From assembly GCA_003952965.2 (NCBI GenBank), contig CM025853.1, forward strand, positions 35,124,253 through 35,188,252: a stretch of 64,000 nt of DNA, in the 5' to 3' direction. A program made the translations under genes and the position numbers. The notes under the pieces are model-generated. The model saw only the letters and a program-made list of their open reading frames with translations. It had not been told where the DNA came from and searched no databases. This document shows, one piece after another, positions 1 through 12,709 of the stretch (within the stretch, counting starts at the first letter, position 1; each line of letters begins with the position of its first letter). Source of the DNA: Morella rubra (lineage: Eukaryota; Streptophyta; Magnoliopsida; Fagales; Myricaceae).

Positions 1-3000
1 TTTTAATTCATATAAGGGGAGCTAATATCCATTTCGTCTAATCTATTGATGAGAGGAAAGTTTAGTTGAATTTTTACCTGTGTTCATTTCCTTATTCAAA
101 GTGTTATCATCTTGATCAGTATCAACTTACTACACAAATACAAACTTTGTTGTGAGCACAAGATATTAGAAGCTATCCGAGTTTGCTATGATCTTCTCAT
201 TTGTCCACGGACTCTTCCAATGGGCATGATGGACTCTTTGCTTCTGGTGGACAAGTTGTGACCAGAATGCTTTCCCTTGCCTATTCTTTTATTCTCTCCA
301 CCCACATGCCATGCTCCACTCCCCTTCCCCCCCAGTGTCATAAAAAACCATTCAAAGATTGTACAGAACTCTCCACAATTTTTGTCACGTCCCCTGACGA
401 TCCCCAGAATAATGCGCAGATATATTAATATTACTGCTGCATCAAGAATCTAATCACCTGCATATAAATTTTAAATTATGTTCTTTGTCCAACTGATTTA
501 CACCAATAGGACATCTGCAAAATGAGATGGATTTCTGAAGAACTGTCGGGACTCTTACTGAAAATTGACACCCATCTGTGGGAAGATCTTTAGAAAGATG
601 TTGTCCAGAAGAACTGGCTGGTGGTCTGTCAACACTGGAAGGTATTGTTTTTCAGGGATATAACCATGTGATTTGCAGTCAAAGCACTAAATTCTGCAAA
701 TGACATGCCATGTCGTCCTAGTGGAAATTTTAGGTCCTGCATTTGCTAACTTGGACCTTTTGAATATCAGTTCTATACCACACAAGTAATGATCGATGTG
801 CCCCACTTGAAAGATAGGAGGGAGCATTGTGGATATCACTTATGTTCGGCCTATTCGATGAATGACCCATTCCATGTGCTCATGTTAGTTGGAAGTTCTT
901 GCCCAACATTATCTGCTACTTTTCTCAGAGAAAATTGTCTCTGCAGCTCAGAGGAAAGAAAATTCCTGGAATCAGAAGGGGGCCATTTGATCTAATTTCT
1001 TACTAAATAGTAAATCAAGAGGAGGACCAAATTGATTTAGCATCCTGAAACTTAACATCCTTTAAGGACAGCCTTGACCCTCTTTATGGATCTTGTTGAA
1101 AGAGGGAGATTTTCAATCCAAAACAAAGCAAAGAAAGCTAGGCTAGATGTCATTTACAACTCACCCCATGTACTAATAAATTTGAAAGAGTAGAAAAAGA
1201 AGAGTTTGTGTCACCCAAATTAACAAATGTAATTATAGCAAGGCACATGGCTCCAGATCTTACGTGGAAAAGTTAACCGCAGAGGAAACCCCATGTGAAT
1301 CAAAATTTGTGCGAGAACCATGTGCTAATTATGGTATTCAATTCCTTTTTAACCAAAAGTTTACTGCAGATATTCCTTTCATTCATTCACACAGGGTATG
1401 GACACGCTAGTCAGCGTTCTGGAGTCCTAATTTTTGTGCAAGCTCTCATAATCATGACCGAAAGAGGAAGATACAGATTTCTAAAGTTTGATTCAATGAA
1501 TGTGGAAGGATTGGCCTCCTTCTTGCACTTCATTCATCGGTGACTGAGCATTTCTGCCAAGATCATAAGATAATATATACAATTCCACTTTCAAAAGTAA
1601 TATCTGCTCAAAAGATGCCATGATTATCGTGACACGAAAGTTTGTTTCCGATTTTTTCAATGAATCATCATATTAACAGTTAAAAATCCTGGAACAGGGT
1701 CCCATTTAAGTTTGATGTCTCTGTTACATATCCTAACATTTCTAGATGAATTAATGAGGAAAGATCGAAAGCTTAAAATCAGTGACGAAACAAATCAATT
1801 TCATGTTCTAACAGCTCTAGAAACAGGTAATAAAACAAACAAGAATGATATATTTGAATCTATCACTAATACTAGGTAACACAACTAGCTAGCTTTTGGT
1901 TTTTTTCGCATTGTTATCGTGATAGCTTGTTTCTCCTAATGACTTGATAGTTAAGTGTAACCTAATCACGATTTTAAGATGCTTTATGGGGGCACAACAC
2001 AAGTTCGTGGTCCAAAATCTAAATGTTAGGCCCTTCTTTTTAGCAATTTAGCTTTTCTGCCAAGTGCAAAAGTACCAACCAGAATCATGACCCTCGTTTT
2101 CATGACCCAATCGACGTATGCAAAGGCATTAGAGCTCGGCCAGAATCACGTGGACGCCCACGCAGCAAACGAGGTTCCAACAGAGGCGAAACGCCGAAAC
2201 CCATTGCTAGTTGATAACTATTTCTGAAGCTCCTGTTGGCTAAAAACACAAACACATACGAACGTCTCTGTCGTGGGAAAGGAGAAAACAGAGAAGGTGT
2301 TAGTAGAATTATCTACGTTTCTAAAATCTGTTTTCGAATGACTACTCTAAAAAAAAAGTGTTTCTTGAACTTGTTTTGTTATTGTTTTCAGTTTACGAAA
2401 AGAAAAAAAAAATACTAAGAAAAAGTTCCGGCCTTCTGTCTCATCCAAGCAGAGCCCAGTTGTGTAGCCAATTTTCTCGGACGGACCCACAGTTGTGTAG
2501 AGAATACGGAATGTGTTCCAACTCCCATGGGAAAGAAAAAGAGAGGGAAGATCACACGCCACCCTGGTCATGCATGAATGCAAAGCGCCAGGCCCTGCAT
2601 CTGCATGGGATGCCTCTCCTCGCTGTCTATGACGAGCGTGCAGACACCAGAATGATGGCCCCTCTGAATTCCTAACTTAAACTTGCAGGATACGGATACT
2701 TTCCACAAAAAACTGTCCCCAAACAATGACCGATGCCTGCTCCGGTACTGTGGAAACCCTCTTTGATATGGAATCTTTTTACTCTGCAGAAAGACAATCA
2801 TAGATGTGATCGAATCAGATCGTTGTAAAAAAACGAAAAATCGCTCTTATACAAAATACTACTGGATGTTTCAAAAGTTGCAGAGTATAAAGAGATTTTT
2901 GTTTTATTTTCCAGTTATATGTAAATTCTATTTATGGGTTATAACTATTAGTCTATTACATCGGCCCGAAGAGGAAGATCGTGAACCACTTAATGAAGCC

Positions 3001-3020
3001 CATTTTACAACAAAGTGCAG
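1..3020. other. Intergenic region, no gene recognised
   Basis: No reading frame here resembles a known family and no chain of exons with splice sites could be assembled on either strand. All open frames are under about 110 codons and look like chance. The base composition is ordinary AT-rich plant spacer. A non-coding transcript or the far end of a gene lying left of the window cannot be excluded. Confidence 0.5.
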
Positions 3021-3225
3021 GCCCGTAGGGACGAGCGTGGCGAAAACAACCCAGGCCCAAACAATCGGCCTTCGCGCACCCGCACCTGCGCCTACATTTC
3101 ATCCACTATCAACTCCGTCCGCCGGAGCTTTGATCAAAATCGGCCCTACAGTAAAAATCGTTCGCCAGACCACGGACCTCCGTTTCAGCTCTCAACTTCA
3201 AGGATTCGAGCGCAGATCAGGTAAG
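2960..3225 (+). promoter_or_regulatory. Probable promoter and 5' UTR of the small coiled-coil gene
   Basis: The stretch upstream of the gene at 3720 holds GGCCCA/AGGCCCAA boxes (for example 3053-3060), the site II type element known from promoters of genes expressed in dividing plant cells. A GC-richer segment then ends in a tandem GTAAG (about 3222-3230), which would be a donor for an intron inside the 5' UTR. This is inference from motifs only; the transcription start is not defined. Confidence 0.3.
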
Positions 3226-3719
3226 GTAAGGGTTCCGACATCTTTCACTCCGCTCTCCCCCTTCTTTCTTTCTCATCTTCATTGATCCTTAGTAGAGTTT
3301 TGCGTGCAAGCTTGTTTTTTCATATTGGAGTAGATTACTAGAATAGGACTGGGAGATAGCGATTCCTTTGGACGGGTTGTTTTGGAGAGTATTGTCTTTG
3401 AAAGTTTCTCAAACTGGTTCTAACAGAATTGTAATTGGGAATACACCAAATTTGTCTCTGGTCAGAGTATTTGAGTTGTTTCTGGTTTGACCTGCGGTAT
3501 GGGCGTGAATAGAGAACCAAAAACAGAGTGGAAAAGTGGGTGTGAGACAAAAGAAGAACTAAGTAAGGTAGGAGTAACAAGTAATGAGCCAACTCTAAGA
3601 TTGTCAGGTCTAGAACCACTCTCAAACTCTTATGAATCAATCTTAGGAACGAAGCCTTCTTGTGGAGCTCGCATTGGTGGCTGCGGTTTTATCGATGGTG
3701 TAGCAACTATAAGATTATA

Positions 3720-5136
3720 ATGGATCCAGGATACACGGGAGAGATACTGAAGTAAGTTTCTTCAAAGCGATGTCTTCTATGATCGATTTGCGTTTTGCTT
3801 GGTTAAATTGATTTGGTTTGTGTGGATGGTTTAGGCATTTGGAGAAGCAGAATGACCTCCTTATGAACTCCTATAGATCAATGTCACATGAATTGCATAA
3901 ACTTCAGGTTGGTTCGTAAGTATGCAATTACTTTATGATCATCTTGCTGTTCAGTGTTTGTCTCATTCACTGTGATACTTTCATCAATAGGCAAATTGGG
4001 TGCCAGCATTATAGTGTCGTTTTGTTTCAATGATATTCATTTGCTTGTGCCATTGCTTTGGCTCCTATGGTAATGAGATGGGACATCACAATAGTGACAG
4101 CCACGGCATTTGTTGATTACACAATGAATGTGGGGAATCCCTATTTTAGGTTTTCTCATACTCATCTTAAGGTCGTAGTTTCCTATATTAAAGAAGTGTT
4201 TTGCAAACAAGTTAAAATCAAAAGATATATGAATACTATATACACTTACTCCCCTAGAGAAATTCAATTGCATATGTTGAGAGAAGAATAACATCATAAA
4301 GTTATTTGTTTCTGGTTGTTAATTTTGAAAGGCCTTTACTGAATCTTCTAGGCTTATGATTTACAGGTAGAAGAAGAAATGTTGATGCGCAAGTTTTATG
4401 AAGTAATGTCGGCTCATGGTCTAACTAAAAAGGCATGTTCCTCTTGGGGTGTATTCATTATTTATCATTTGCAAGGTTGATTGGAATTTTCTGTAAAGGC
4501 TAAACGAAGTTCACCAGAATCTTGTATTCAAATAAGAACCTAAAATATCTTGCACATCCTTTCATCAACTATCCTTTTTGGGTCTTCAAGGATTTCTAGC
4601 GGATAGTTTGGTTGGATGCTTTTCAGTCATTGTAACAAAATGATTTATGCTTGAAACCAATTACGGTTGTTAAAATCTTAAAGCTCCACATGTAAACACC
4701 AAACTTGAATGAGATTTCTTTGTTGTTGCCACAGGACTTAAGTGGCATGTTGTTATCCTTGATTGTGTAGTGTGACATATTAGTGCGCCCTTTGGTGGCA
4801 ATTTTGTTCAGTTGCTGCAAACTCTAGGACTGCAGAGTGTACTTACTTGGTTGGCATGCTTTGTCCTAATGTGCAAGAGGTTAAGCGCTCCCAACCTTAT
4901 ATGTGTCATAACTGCTACAAATGTTTTGCATGGCAAGCTAGAACTTTGTATTCATTTGTTCTCTGTTACATATTCTATTGCATTGATAGAGATGTTTTTG
5001 TTTATGGGTGTGGTCCTTATTTGATTTTTGTGCTGTTGTACTTATGCAGAATGAAGACACAAGTAATGTTACAAATGATGGCGAAAAGGGAGACTGCACT
5101 GCAATAGTCGTTGCAACTAGCAATCCACAACAATGA
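3720..5136 (+). CDS. Small conserved protein, 85 residues, coiled-coil-like, function unknown
   Basis: Four exons join in frame: 3720-3751, 3835-3907, 4367-4432 and 5050-5136, giving 85 residues ending QQ and a TGA. The protein starts MDPGYTGEILKHLEKQ and has a charged, heptad-like middle (residues about 8-57: LHKLQVEEEMLMRKFYEVM), then a polar Asp/Asn/Thr-rich tail, consistent with a short coiled coil. No enzyme motif, signal peptide or membrane segment is seen. Introns 1 and 2 use GT donors; intron 3 uses a GC donor (AAG|GCATG at 4433) with a normal AG acceptor. The exons are too short to show as long open frames, but phase continuity through all three introns and dense coding character support a real gene. 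I do not recognise the family with certainty, so no function is assigned. Confidence 0.7.
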
Positions 5137-6180
5137 GGAATCTTATTTGGGTTGTCTCTATCGTGATTTTGTGTACATAATTGAACTTCATCTTACAGAA
5201 AAGCCTCTTTAGCGTGCACCCTGTGCTCCTTGAATTTTGTTTGAAGCGTGAGATAATTGATCAAATTTCCTTAGTAGTGTAGAATGTAATAACTCTGTAG
5301 TAGTAATGGGACATCGAGATTTTTACACTCAATGTGAAGTGTGGATGATAATCATAGCCCACCACATCAAATGGCCAGTAATCCAAACAACAGCGATAAC
5401 GCTTTTTAATTCTCCGTACACAATGCTTGCTCCCTTTCTTTGTCACCATACGTTGTATGTCACTACTCTATTAACCTCTGTTGAAAAGGAAATCATTAGC
5501 AGTCATGTCTGTCGGTCGGATAGGAATTTACGAAAGGTGATGTGGGGTACGAGTATTGATTTTACCTGAGTTTACATGGAACGGCAGCATACAGTAAATG
5601 TAATAGGTTTTACATTCGACGGATCCGACCAAAAGTATTAAGAGGATTGAAAGTAGTCGTTTCCTTTTTTTACCCTTGAGATAAGGGCAACCAGACACTG
5701 GAATGTGGACAAACTCGGTGCTTTTCGGTGTGAGAAAATGTACAAACCTAACGGAATCTTGAAAGCTGCGGCAACTTAAAGTGTAGCTTGAAACAGGAAA
5801 GAGTTTTCCAACAAGTAAAGAATCATATAACTAGATCCCCTCTCAGATTGTGTAAACAAAGACCGGACTTTCTTGCGTTTTTTTGTCTCGACTTAGTACC
5901 CTTTTACTCCAAAAGCATGCCTTGGTATATTTTCTCTTATTTTTTTTTTTGTCCTTCTCAAGTGTTCCTTTTTTCTTTTTCCAATCCTTTATTTTCTTTC
6001 CCCTTCTTTTATTTTCCTTTGTGAGAAAATCAGGACAACCAGAAGCGAGGGCCCCTAAGCCGCGGAGGTATCTCCAGCCAGAATTAAGTAGTCTATCCGC
6101 AGAACCATTTTCCAAGTTAAGTTGATACGTACAGACTTCAGAGAACCCATCTAAAATTTCTATACAGAGCAAATCAACAA
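5137..6180. other. Spacer between the small gene and the tRNA
   Basis: This stretch contains the likely 3' UTR of the upstream gene (to roughly 5300), then AT-rich sequence and a strong T-rich tract at about 5935-6025. No coding region is supported. Confidence 0.5.
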
Positions 6181-6252
6181 ATCAGAGTGGCGCAGCGGAA
6201 GCGTGGTGGGCCCATAACCCACAGGTCCCAGGATCGAAACCTGGCTCTGATA
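6181..6252 (+). tRNA. Initiator tRNA-Met (anticodon CAT)
   Basis: A complete 72-nt cloverleaf can be folded. The 7-bp acceptor stem is ATCAGAG (6181-6187) with CTCTGAT (6245-6251) and discriminator A at 6252. The anticodon stem is GTGGG/CCCAC with loop CCCATAA and anticodon CAT at 6213-6215. The T stem is CCAGG/CCTGG with loop ATCGAAA. The A1:U72 pair, three consecutive G:C pairs next to the anticodon loop, and an AUCGA T-loop in place of TPsiC are the eukaryotic initiator hallmarks, so this is the initiator rather than elongator tRNA-Met. No intron is present. CAA triplets lie just upstream (about 6172-6180) and a T7 run at 6280-6286 fits a Pol III terminator. Confidence 0.96.
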
Positions 6253-6279
6253 CAAAAGAGTAGCTTCCAGTCCCACTTC

Positions 6280-6286
6280 TTTTTTT
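6280..6286 (+). terminator. Pol III terminator of the initiator tRNA gene
   Basis: A run of seven T residues lies 28 nt after the tRNA discriminator base. Pol III stops at such T runs on the non-template strand, and no earlier run of four or more T is present after the tRNA. Confidence 0.7.
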
Positions 6287-6941
6287 AGCTCAAGCTCGAC
6301 ATCCAGACAAATATCAACGCCAAATCAGATATCCACTGACATTTTAGCGTTCTCTACAGCTCAACACCAAGACAATATATGTATACAGTATCTCAAGCGG
6401 AGTGACTTGGGGACCAATGCCCCAAAAATGATGTGCATGGGGCCCATTGCTACTCAAACTAAACGCCCAGACTAAATAAAGATCAAGCACCTTTAGCAAC
6501 CAAATAAGTCATTTTCGGTATTGTGTCCAAAACTATCATTACCAAATCAATCCGTTCCGCTTAGAAAAAACAAAATGAGGCCGTTGCAACTTGCAAAATA
6601 GAAACAGCACCACAAGACGTTGGGATATATGGCACAACTAGGCACTATGAGAATATTTTAGGCCATGACACATTAACGCAATCTTAGATCATTTTGTCAA
6701 GGATGCACACTCCATAGCAAATTGATATCATCAGCAAATGGAAGGCAAAATATAGTCCAAAGACAAGCAGCAATTATTTGATCAAACTTTGAAGCATGTG
6801 CAGGGTATATATATCTAAGACACAAGTCAAATATCCTATTTTGGTCCACATGCAGAATACCACATAAGTGACATAACTAGAGAGAACAAAGCAAAACTCA
6901 GTCCATCCCGACAATCTCCATTGCGGCTTCAATTACTGTAT
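6287..6941. other. Spacer and probable 3' UTR of the X8-domain gene
   Basis: AT-rich sequence without coding signal. The part adjoining 6941 is downstream of the X8 gene on the minus strand and probably holds its 3' UTR. Confidence 0.4.
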
Positions 6942-8467
6942 CTAGCTGAGAACAAACCGACAGTGAAGAAAACCTGCAACAACGGCCCAATGTCACTGAA
7001 GATTCGAAAAGCCAACCAATATTTTTCGGGATTATCCTATTGGAGAGCAAAACAAGAAAGAAAACCACTGGAGACAAAAGAAAATAAGATAAGAGAACTA
7101 GAGAAAGATTACTTGGGTCAGCATTGATTAACATAGCAGTCCCTCCAAAGCTGCAAGTTCCTCCGTGCCTCTTGTTCTTCTGCCAAAAGCTATTGAAGGC
7201 ATAAGAAGCATGCGCAATAATAGTATCAGGATTGTAACAGTTTCCATGCGGCTGAATCTCCTCACAAGCAGCACCACCTTCGCCACAAGCATAGTCCATT
7301 GCTGGCTGCAGTGTCTCCGCTGGAACACTAGGCTTGGCCACACACCACAGCTTCTGGATCACCCCCGTCTCTGGTGCTGGGGCACCGGTGGAAGCTGGAT
7401 TACAAGGAGGAAATGCAAAGCCGAAAGGCGGAGTCGCAGGATGCTCGACTGGAGGCATCTCTGGAGCAATGGGGAAGGACAACGATGGGGGAGAAGCTAT
7501 TTGGGAAGGAGGGGGACGTGGGCTTTTAGCTACATTGGCAGGAGCGGGGTAGCCAACGGAGGAGTGGAGTGGAGATTGTGCAATTTCCGGTAATGGAGTT
7601 GGCCTTGCTGGGAATGGCTCTACAAACTTGGATTCCATGAACGAGAGCTTCCTGCTCACGGGCTTTCTCTCTTTTGGACTATTGACTAACACATTGATAC
7701 TTCTGAGCTCAAAAAATCCAAGCTTTTCCATGGCCTCTGAATGATAAAAAACCAAACTCGCAGTATCATCGTATAGAGGAGAGAAATTTGGAGGCGAGTT
7801 CACTGAGTAAGTTGAGTTGATACTCTGCAGAAACTCTAGAAGAGGCTTGATAACTTTCTTAGCCAAATCATCTCTGTACAAAGCAGAGTATGGGTGCAAA
7901 CAGTTGGAAGAGAAAGCAGCAGAGACCTTGATTTCTTTCTCCAAACCCCACCTTGTCAGAGAGTGATAAAAGTTCTTGAGGGATGGCAGGACCAAATCCA
8001 GCTTGTGTTCTTGGCCTTTGTCGCAAAGCACAGTATCACCCACAACAATGGTGGTGATTTTAGTGGCCGGGTAGTGAGCTAAAACACGGTTCCTAAGCCA
8101 TGTTTCAGCCATCAAAATACTGCTTGAGACCTCATTAAGGTTTTCAACACTCACAGAAACTGCTACGGGAAGAGCAGAGCGAGAAGATGCATGGAAGACC
8201 TGGTCCTCGGGGTTTCCATAGAGCTTTAAGAGCACAACAGATTCTTGACCTGCACCTGAAAGAGAGAAACGCAGAGAATGATGGCTTTACTCAAGAAAAG
8301 CTAGAAAAAGAAGCCCAACAACAAGAAGAAAAATGGCGCATTTCACGAGTAGAGGAGGTAAGATCGCGCATTTAATTACCAGTAAGGCCAGAGGAACAAA
8401 CAAAGAAAAGGTGAAAGAGCAACACCAACACCATCTTCAACATTGGTTTTGCAAAGCCAGAGACCAT
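6942..8467 (-). CDS. Secreted GH17-like protein with C-terminal X8 (CBM43) domain
   Basis: Three exons on the minus strand (8467-8380, 8255-7113, 6973-6942) join with matching phases into 420 residues. Exon 1 encodes a hydrophobic signal peptide (residues about 10-27, KMVLVLLFHLFFVCSSG). Residues about 35-230 resemble a diverged or partial glycoside hydrolase family 17 (beta-1,3-glucanase) fold, but the usual catalytic Glu contexts (NE.. and ETGWP-like) are not seen, so hydrolase activity is doubtful. A Pro-rich linker (about 235-320) leads to an X8 domain starting KLWCVAKPS (about 328) with six Cys and ending DPSFLHCRFVLS. X8/CBM43 modules bind callose-type beta-1,3-glucan, so a cell wall or plasmodesmal role is the likely inference. 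The protein stops right after the X8 core, with no GPI-anchor tail. A start at 8467 is chosen because it alone supplies a signal peptide in phase with exon 2. The last exon is only 32 nt. Confidence 0.85.
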
Positions 8468-11400
8468 CGCAGGGAAGAACAGAAGTGGAATGCACAATAC
8501 TAAAAAATCCTCACTTTTCCTTCCTCTCCCTTTTCTATGGCAGTGTATACATATATATGCAGGGTCTTAAGAGCGCAGTGCAGTCGGACCCGATTCTATG
8601 CAATTCCATTCCCTACAGTCCAATGTAATTCTTTCTTAATGGTTATAATTTTGTGAAAAAACAAAAAAAACTGCCATTTTTCATGAAAGTGGAAAAATCA
8701 AATATCCGCGTCCAATAGATGATGCGTAAAACAAGAGCTGGGTGGGGACCGCATTTGAAATAGACCTTTGGCAAGGTCCCCTGGGCAAGGACAACACGTA
8801 TGCAAGTTGCTTTTCATTTTTTTGGCTACAGTTAGATAGGGGCTTAAGTTCCCCAGGTAACAACGGGTATAGCGACGTTATTGCTGGATATCATTGGACG
8901 CGTGGAAGGACAAATAACAGTGTGGGAAGCGTGAGCTTGAACAAAGCCCAAAACGCAGGTACTGTTTCTCTAACCACCACACACTTACCAGGGAGATGGA
9001 GAGAGGTTGTCGTCCTGTAATTGGGAGTCGAGCTTCTTTTCCTTTTTTTTTTTTTTTTTTTTTTTTTACACTTTGAACTGACTGACCATCACGGGAAGCC
9101 CAAACGAGGGAACTACGGCAAGTCGTTTGAACAGATGAAAGACAGAAATGTCAGAGATTATCAGGACTCACTGTAACCAAAACCAGGGCCCACGAAAAAA
9201 AATAACAAATAGATCTTATCTTTACACGTAGACGGAGAGAAATGTTTGGTTTTCTTTAGTTTCTTTTTTTATTCTTCTAAAAAGAATTTAATATTTTAAA
9301 ATTTATTTTAAAGTGAGTCTTACATATTTAGAAATCTGAACAGTTTGAATTTTTTATAAAAAAATATAAAAAAAAATCTAAGAAAAACACTAAATATTTC
9401 TATTGAACGGACGACGTAGCCTGTGACAGGGAAAAAGAGGCCTGATCAGCAGTCAATACAATATTTGACTTTACTGTTTTTCATGATTTTTCCTTCAGAG
9501 TCCAATCTCCTGTGCAATCGACAGCTAATGCTACAGCTTTGGCCCAATTACAGTTCGTCCTAGGTACATGGAGATTTTTGGTTGAAGAGTCGATGGCAGG
9601 CATGGGCTCACATCATTTCGTTGTCATTTCTTAGGATGTCCCAATCTTATATAAATTATATTTCATGCCGGAGAAAACTGAACCAAGAAACACAAAGACA
9701 TTCAAGCATAAATGAAATGGGATTGCATACTTTGGGTGCTGGGATCGAGCAGGGAATAGAGTTGGGCAGTTGTGCCGCAACTTTAAAGAGGGAATATTTG
9801 CCTTGTGAATTGGGAATGCCTTCGAAATAATGGAGGAAAGGGAAAAGTTTTCGTGTTGTCCACTTCAAATATGAACCAAAACAACTTTGGTACAATCTAC
9901 ACCCAACAGCATAAGATCGCGTCGCCGTGCAGATGACGGTTGACGGACATGCTTTTGCTTTTGGCACCGTTTTAGCCTGTTTAATTTCCTCATTACATAG
10001 AATGGCCCTAAAAATAATCCTTTTTTTTTTTTTCTTTATCTCTCTCTGTCTCTTATCCTAGACTAGTTTTATTGCATGGCTAGTTTTATGCTTTTATGGT
10101 ATAAAGCAAAGCTTGATCTTTATTAAAGCTTTTTTTTTTTGCTGCTTGATGCTTGACTTGCTGCTGGGACGAGGAATTTTACGGCGAACTGTGGCATTCC
10201 AAAGCTAGATTGAAGTCAGCCAGACACATTGTTGATGAATAATCATCAACCCAAAAGCGATTGGTAATATTCCCATCCCAAGGCCCAAGAAAAGGGCAAG
10301 GTTCAAGCAAAGATTTTGCCTAGATACTTGAGATAATAATTATATAAAATAATGATAATAATAATCGTAAACTTCGGTTAGGTGGCGATATTGAAAGCTA
10401 ATTGAAATCCATCCACAGAGAGAGAGAGAGAGGGGACTCACTTAGACACCCCCATCTGAGCCATCTCTCTTGAGTTGGGGCCAGTACAAGCAAACAAATT
10501 GAAATGATTCCCTGGTGGAATTTGTGACATTCCCTTTTTTTTTTTTTTTTTTTGTGTGACAGTTCAGCGCTAATAATTTAGTTTAGTGCCGCTTTCTTTG
10601 GCAATGTCCTAAACGACATCAACTGTAGTACTATATAATGTGGTAGATAAGAAGCTCCTATAATATGAGAACCACCAGCAATAATTTCTGGCCTGTCAAC
10701 AGACGACGCAAAACATCAGCCAAATGGTCCAAAACCGACAGTCTTGAAAATTTGTCGGTCGATTGGACCTAAAAATTATTACTATTATTTTGCTCTATTG
10801 ATGCTATCTGGACCTAAATAGGTACTGTTTTTTTTTTGGACTTAAATATGTACTGAATGTGGGCCTTCCGGTATGCTGTTAAAACGGTGACGCGTTATAG
10901 GAGTCTAGATTAGTCATTGTAATTTACTACAAGGGAATATGACTTTTTTATTTGACGTTCAATCTCTTGAATTGGGCATATTTTATTGAATCAATGTCTA
11001 ATAAAAAAAAATAGATAGATAGATAATTAAATAAAAGGATTATGACAGCTTTTGTAGTGTTAAACTCCTTGAAGTGACAGGAGGTTTAGCGAAATTGGAC
11101 AAATGACATTGAAATTGTATAATCAACAGGCACAGCTAGCCTGTTGATGGTGTTCCCACAAGGATGGTGGTCTTTTTCACGCCTCATAGAAAAGCATTTC
11201 ACATCATTGCCGAGACTTTTTATTCCAAGTGAAGACAAACTCAACGAGCTAGAGACACTGTTAAAAGTTTTTCTTCTACAAGTTATCTGCTGGATTCAAC
11301 TCCAAAATCTTTTAGTTTCTCGTCAAATTTTTACTTTTTTTTAATGGATTACCAATTAAATCTTAAATCTTAAATCATTAATAAATGGTGTTGAATCTGG

Positions 11401-12480
11401 CAGTACTAGGAATGAAAAAGCCGCACTCAAGGAAAAATAAGGATAATTTAATATAAACCAAGTGTTTTCCTTCAAATTTGTAATGATATCCAATCTATTA
11501 TGGCACATATTTACTAAATTATCCCGACTGCAGAAAAGCGTGAGAAAGTTGTAAAAGGATAATACTGTCTTTACGTATGTGGTGGTGTTCAACAAAAGAG
11601 GAAAGGGACAAAAAAAAAAAAAAGCGAAAAAGCATTTACTATAGGACGTGTGCATGTCTCCCCCAGAGAGAGAGAGAGAGAGGGTCGGTGGATCAATCTA
11701 GCAACAATAAAAGCACAAAGCACAAAGTACAAAACGTTAACCGAACCCATCGCACCTTTTTCCCACCAAATTACACGTTTGACCTTGACCTCTCAAACCC
11801 CAAAACAAATATTTTTGTTTTGTTGTTGTTGATTTTTAAAAAGTTTCCTCTATAGTGCACGATGCATTAAAAAAACCAACTAATTTTTCAAGCGAAGTCA
11901 CGTGACTAGGGGGAAAAATTCCCATTCACATTAATACCAAACTGAAATGGTATCCTAAGTAACATACAAGTCTTAAATCTTGACGAATACTATAACTTTA
12001 TTAGGTAAAATCCTGGCCGTTTAAACGGCCCACTGAAACCGGAAATTACGATCCGATCCGAAGGACAGGTGGGGAGCGATGAGTGGATCGTTTGTACTGC
12101 AAATTTTGTCAGACAGATCAGAACAGGAATCAAAAGTGGTACAGGAGGAGGCAGAGAAGGCAGGAATTAACGGCACCAAACAGGAAAAATTAGTGGAATA
12201 TGTCCTTTGCCCCTCGATCGTAACGAAAGGAAAATCCATTTAATAAATAGACAAAAAAGGACATGAACGTGGCCCTTTTAATATCACCACTGCATGGCCA
12301 TCATCGTCCAATTTCTTTTGGAAAAAGAAACATAGAAGAGGGTATTCTCACTGCCACGTGTCATTCCACGTGACACACTAAATATTAGAAATGTCCTTCC
12401 GCGTACTATTTCAGATATATTGGATTAATGCCTCAGAAGAAAAGGGACTATTTGATACATGGTAACAGAATAAATAGAGA
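8468..12480. other. Gene-poor spacer between the X8 gene and the formin gene
   Basis: No coding region is supported over four kilobases. It holds homopolymer and simple repeats (T25 at 9043-9067, T runs near 10021 and 10539, AG repeats at 10417-10432 and 11665-11682, a GATA-type run near 11010-11022) and AT-rich unique sequence. Some of it must include the promoter of the minus-strand X8 gene (just right of 8467). Confidence 0.5.
9043..9067. repeat. Poly(T) tract, 25 nt
   Basis: Uninterrupted run of T. This may be the tail of an old retroposon on the minus strand, but no element body or target duplication could be recognised beside it. Confidence 0.9.
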
Positions 12481-12489
12481 AAAAAAAAA

Positions 12490-12709
12490 CTAAAAATTAT
12501 ACGAAAGATTAGAAAAGAAGTGCGTCTATTGGCTGTCGTCAGCTACTTGGCATCTAGATCTTGCAGGACCAGAAAAAGAACCTTCCTCTCTCTCACTCTT
12601 ACTCAGACACACGTTTTCTGGCTCTCTCTCTCCAAACGGAATTGCCACAAAAACCAGAAATGAATTGGGCGAAAGGAAAGAAAATAAGAGAGGCCAAGGA
12701 AAATTGACG
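12490..12709 (+). promoter_or_regulatory. Probable core promoter and CT-rich 5' UTR of the formin gene
   Basis: Before the formin ATG lie an ATTGG (reverse CCAAT) box near 12529 and pyrimidine-rich CTCTCT stretches at about 12585-12635, typical of plant 5' UTRs. An upstream in-frame extension without ATG exists but is not needed. The transcription start is not defined. Confidence 0.35.

Noticed and set aside
2806..3285. 159-codon plus-strand frame before the small gene
   Set aside because: Covers promoter-like and leader sequence, with no domain, and runs into a clear splice donor cluster.
5843..6172. Open frame of 109 codons on the minus strand overlapping the tRNA upstream region
   Set aside because: Lysine-rich low-complexity translation of a T-rich tract; no family resemblance or splice context.
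6898..7112. Extension of the X8 protein through 7112 to 6898 without splicing
   Set aside because: The unspliced tail is hydrophobic and unlike the family; splicing A|GT...CAG| restores the canonical DPS..C.FVLS ending.
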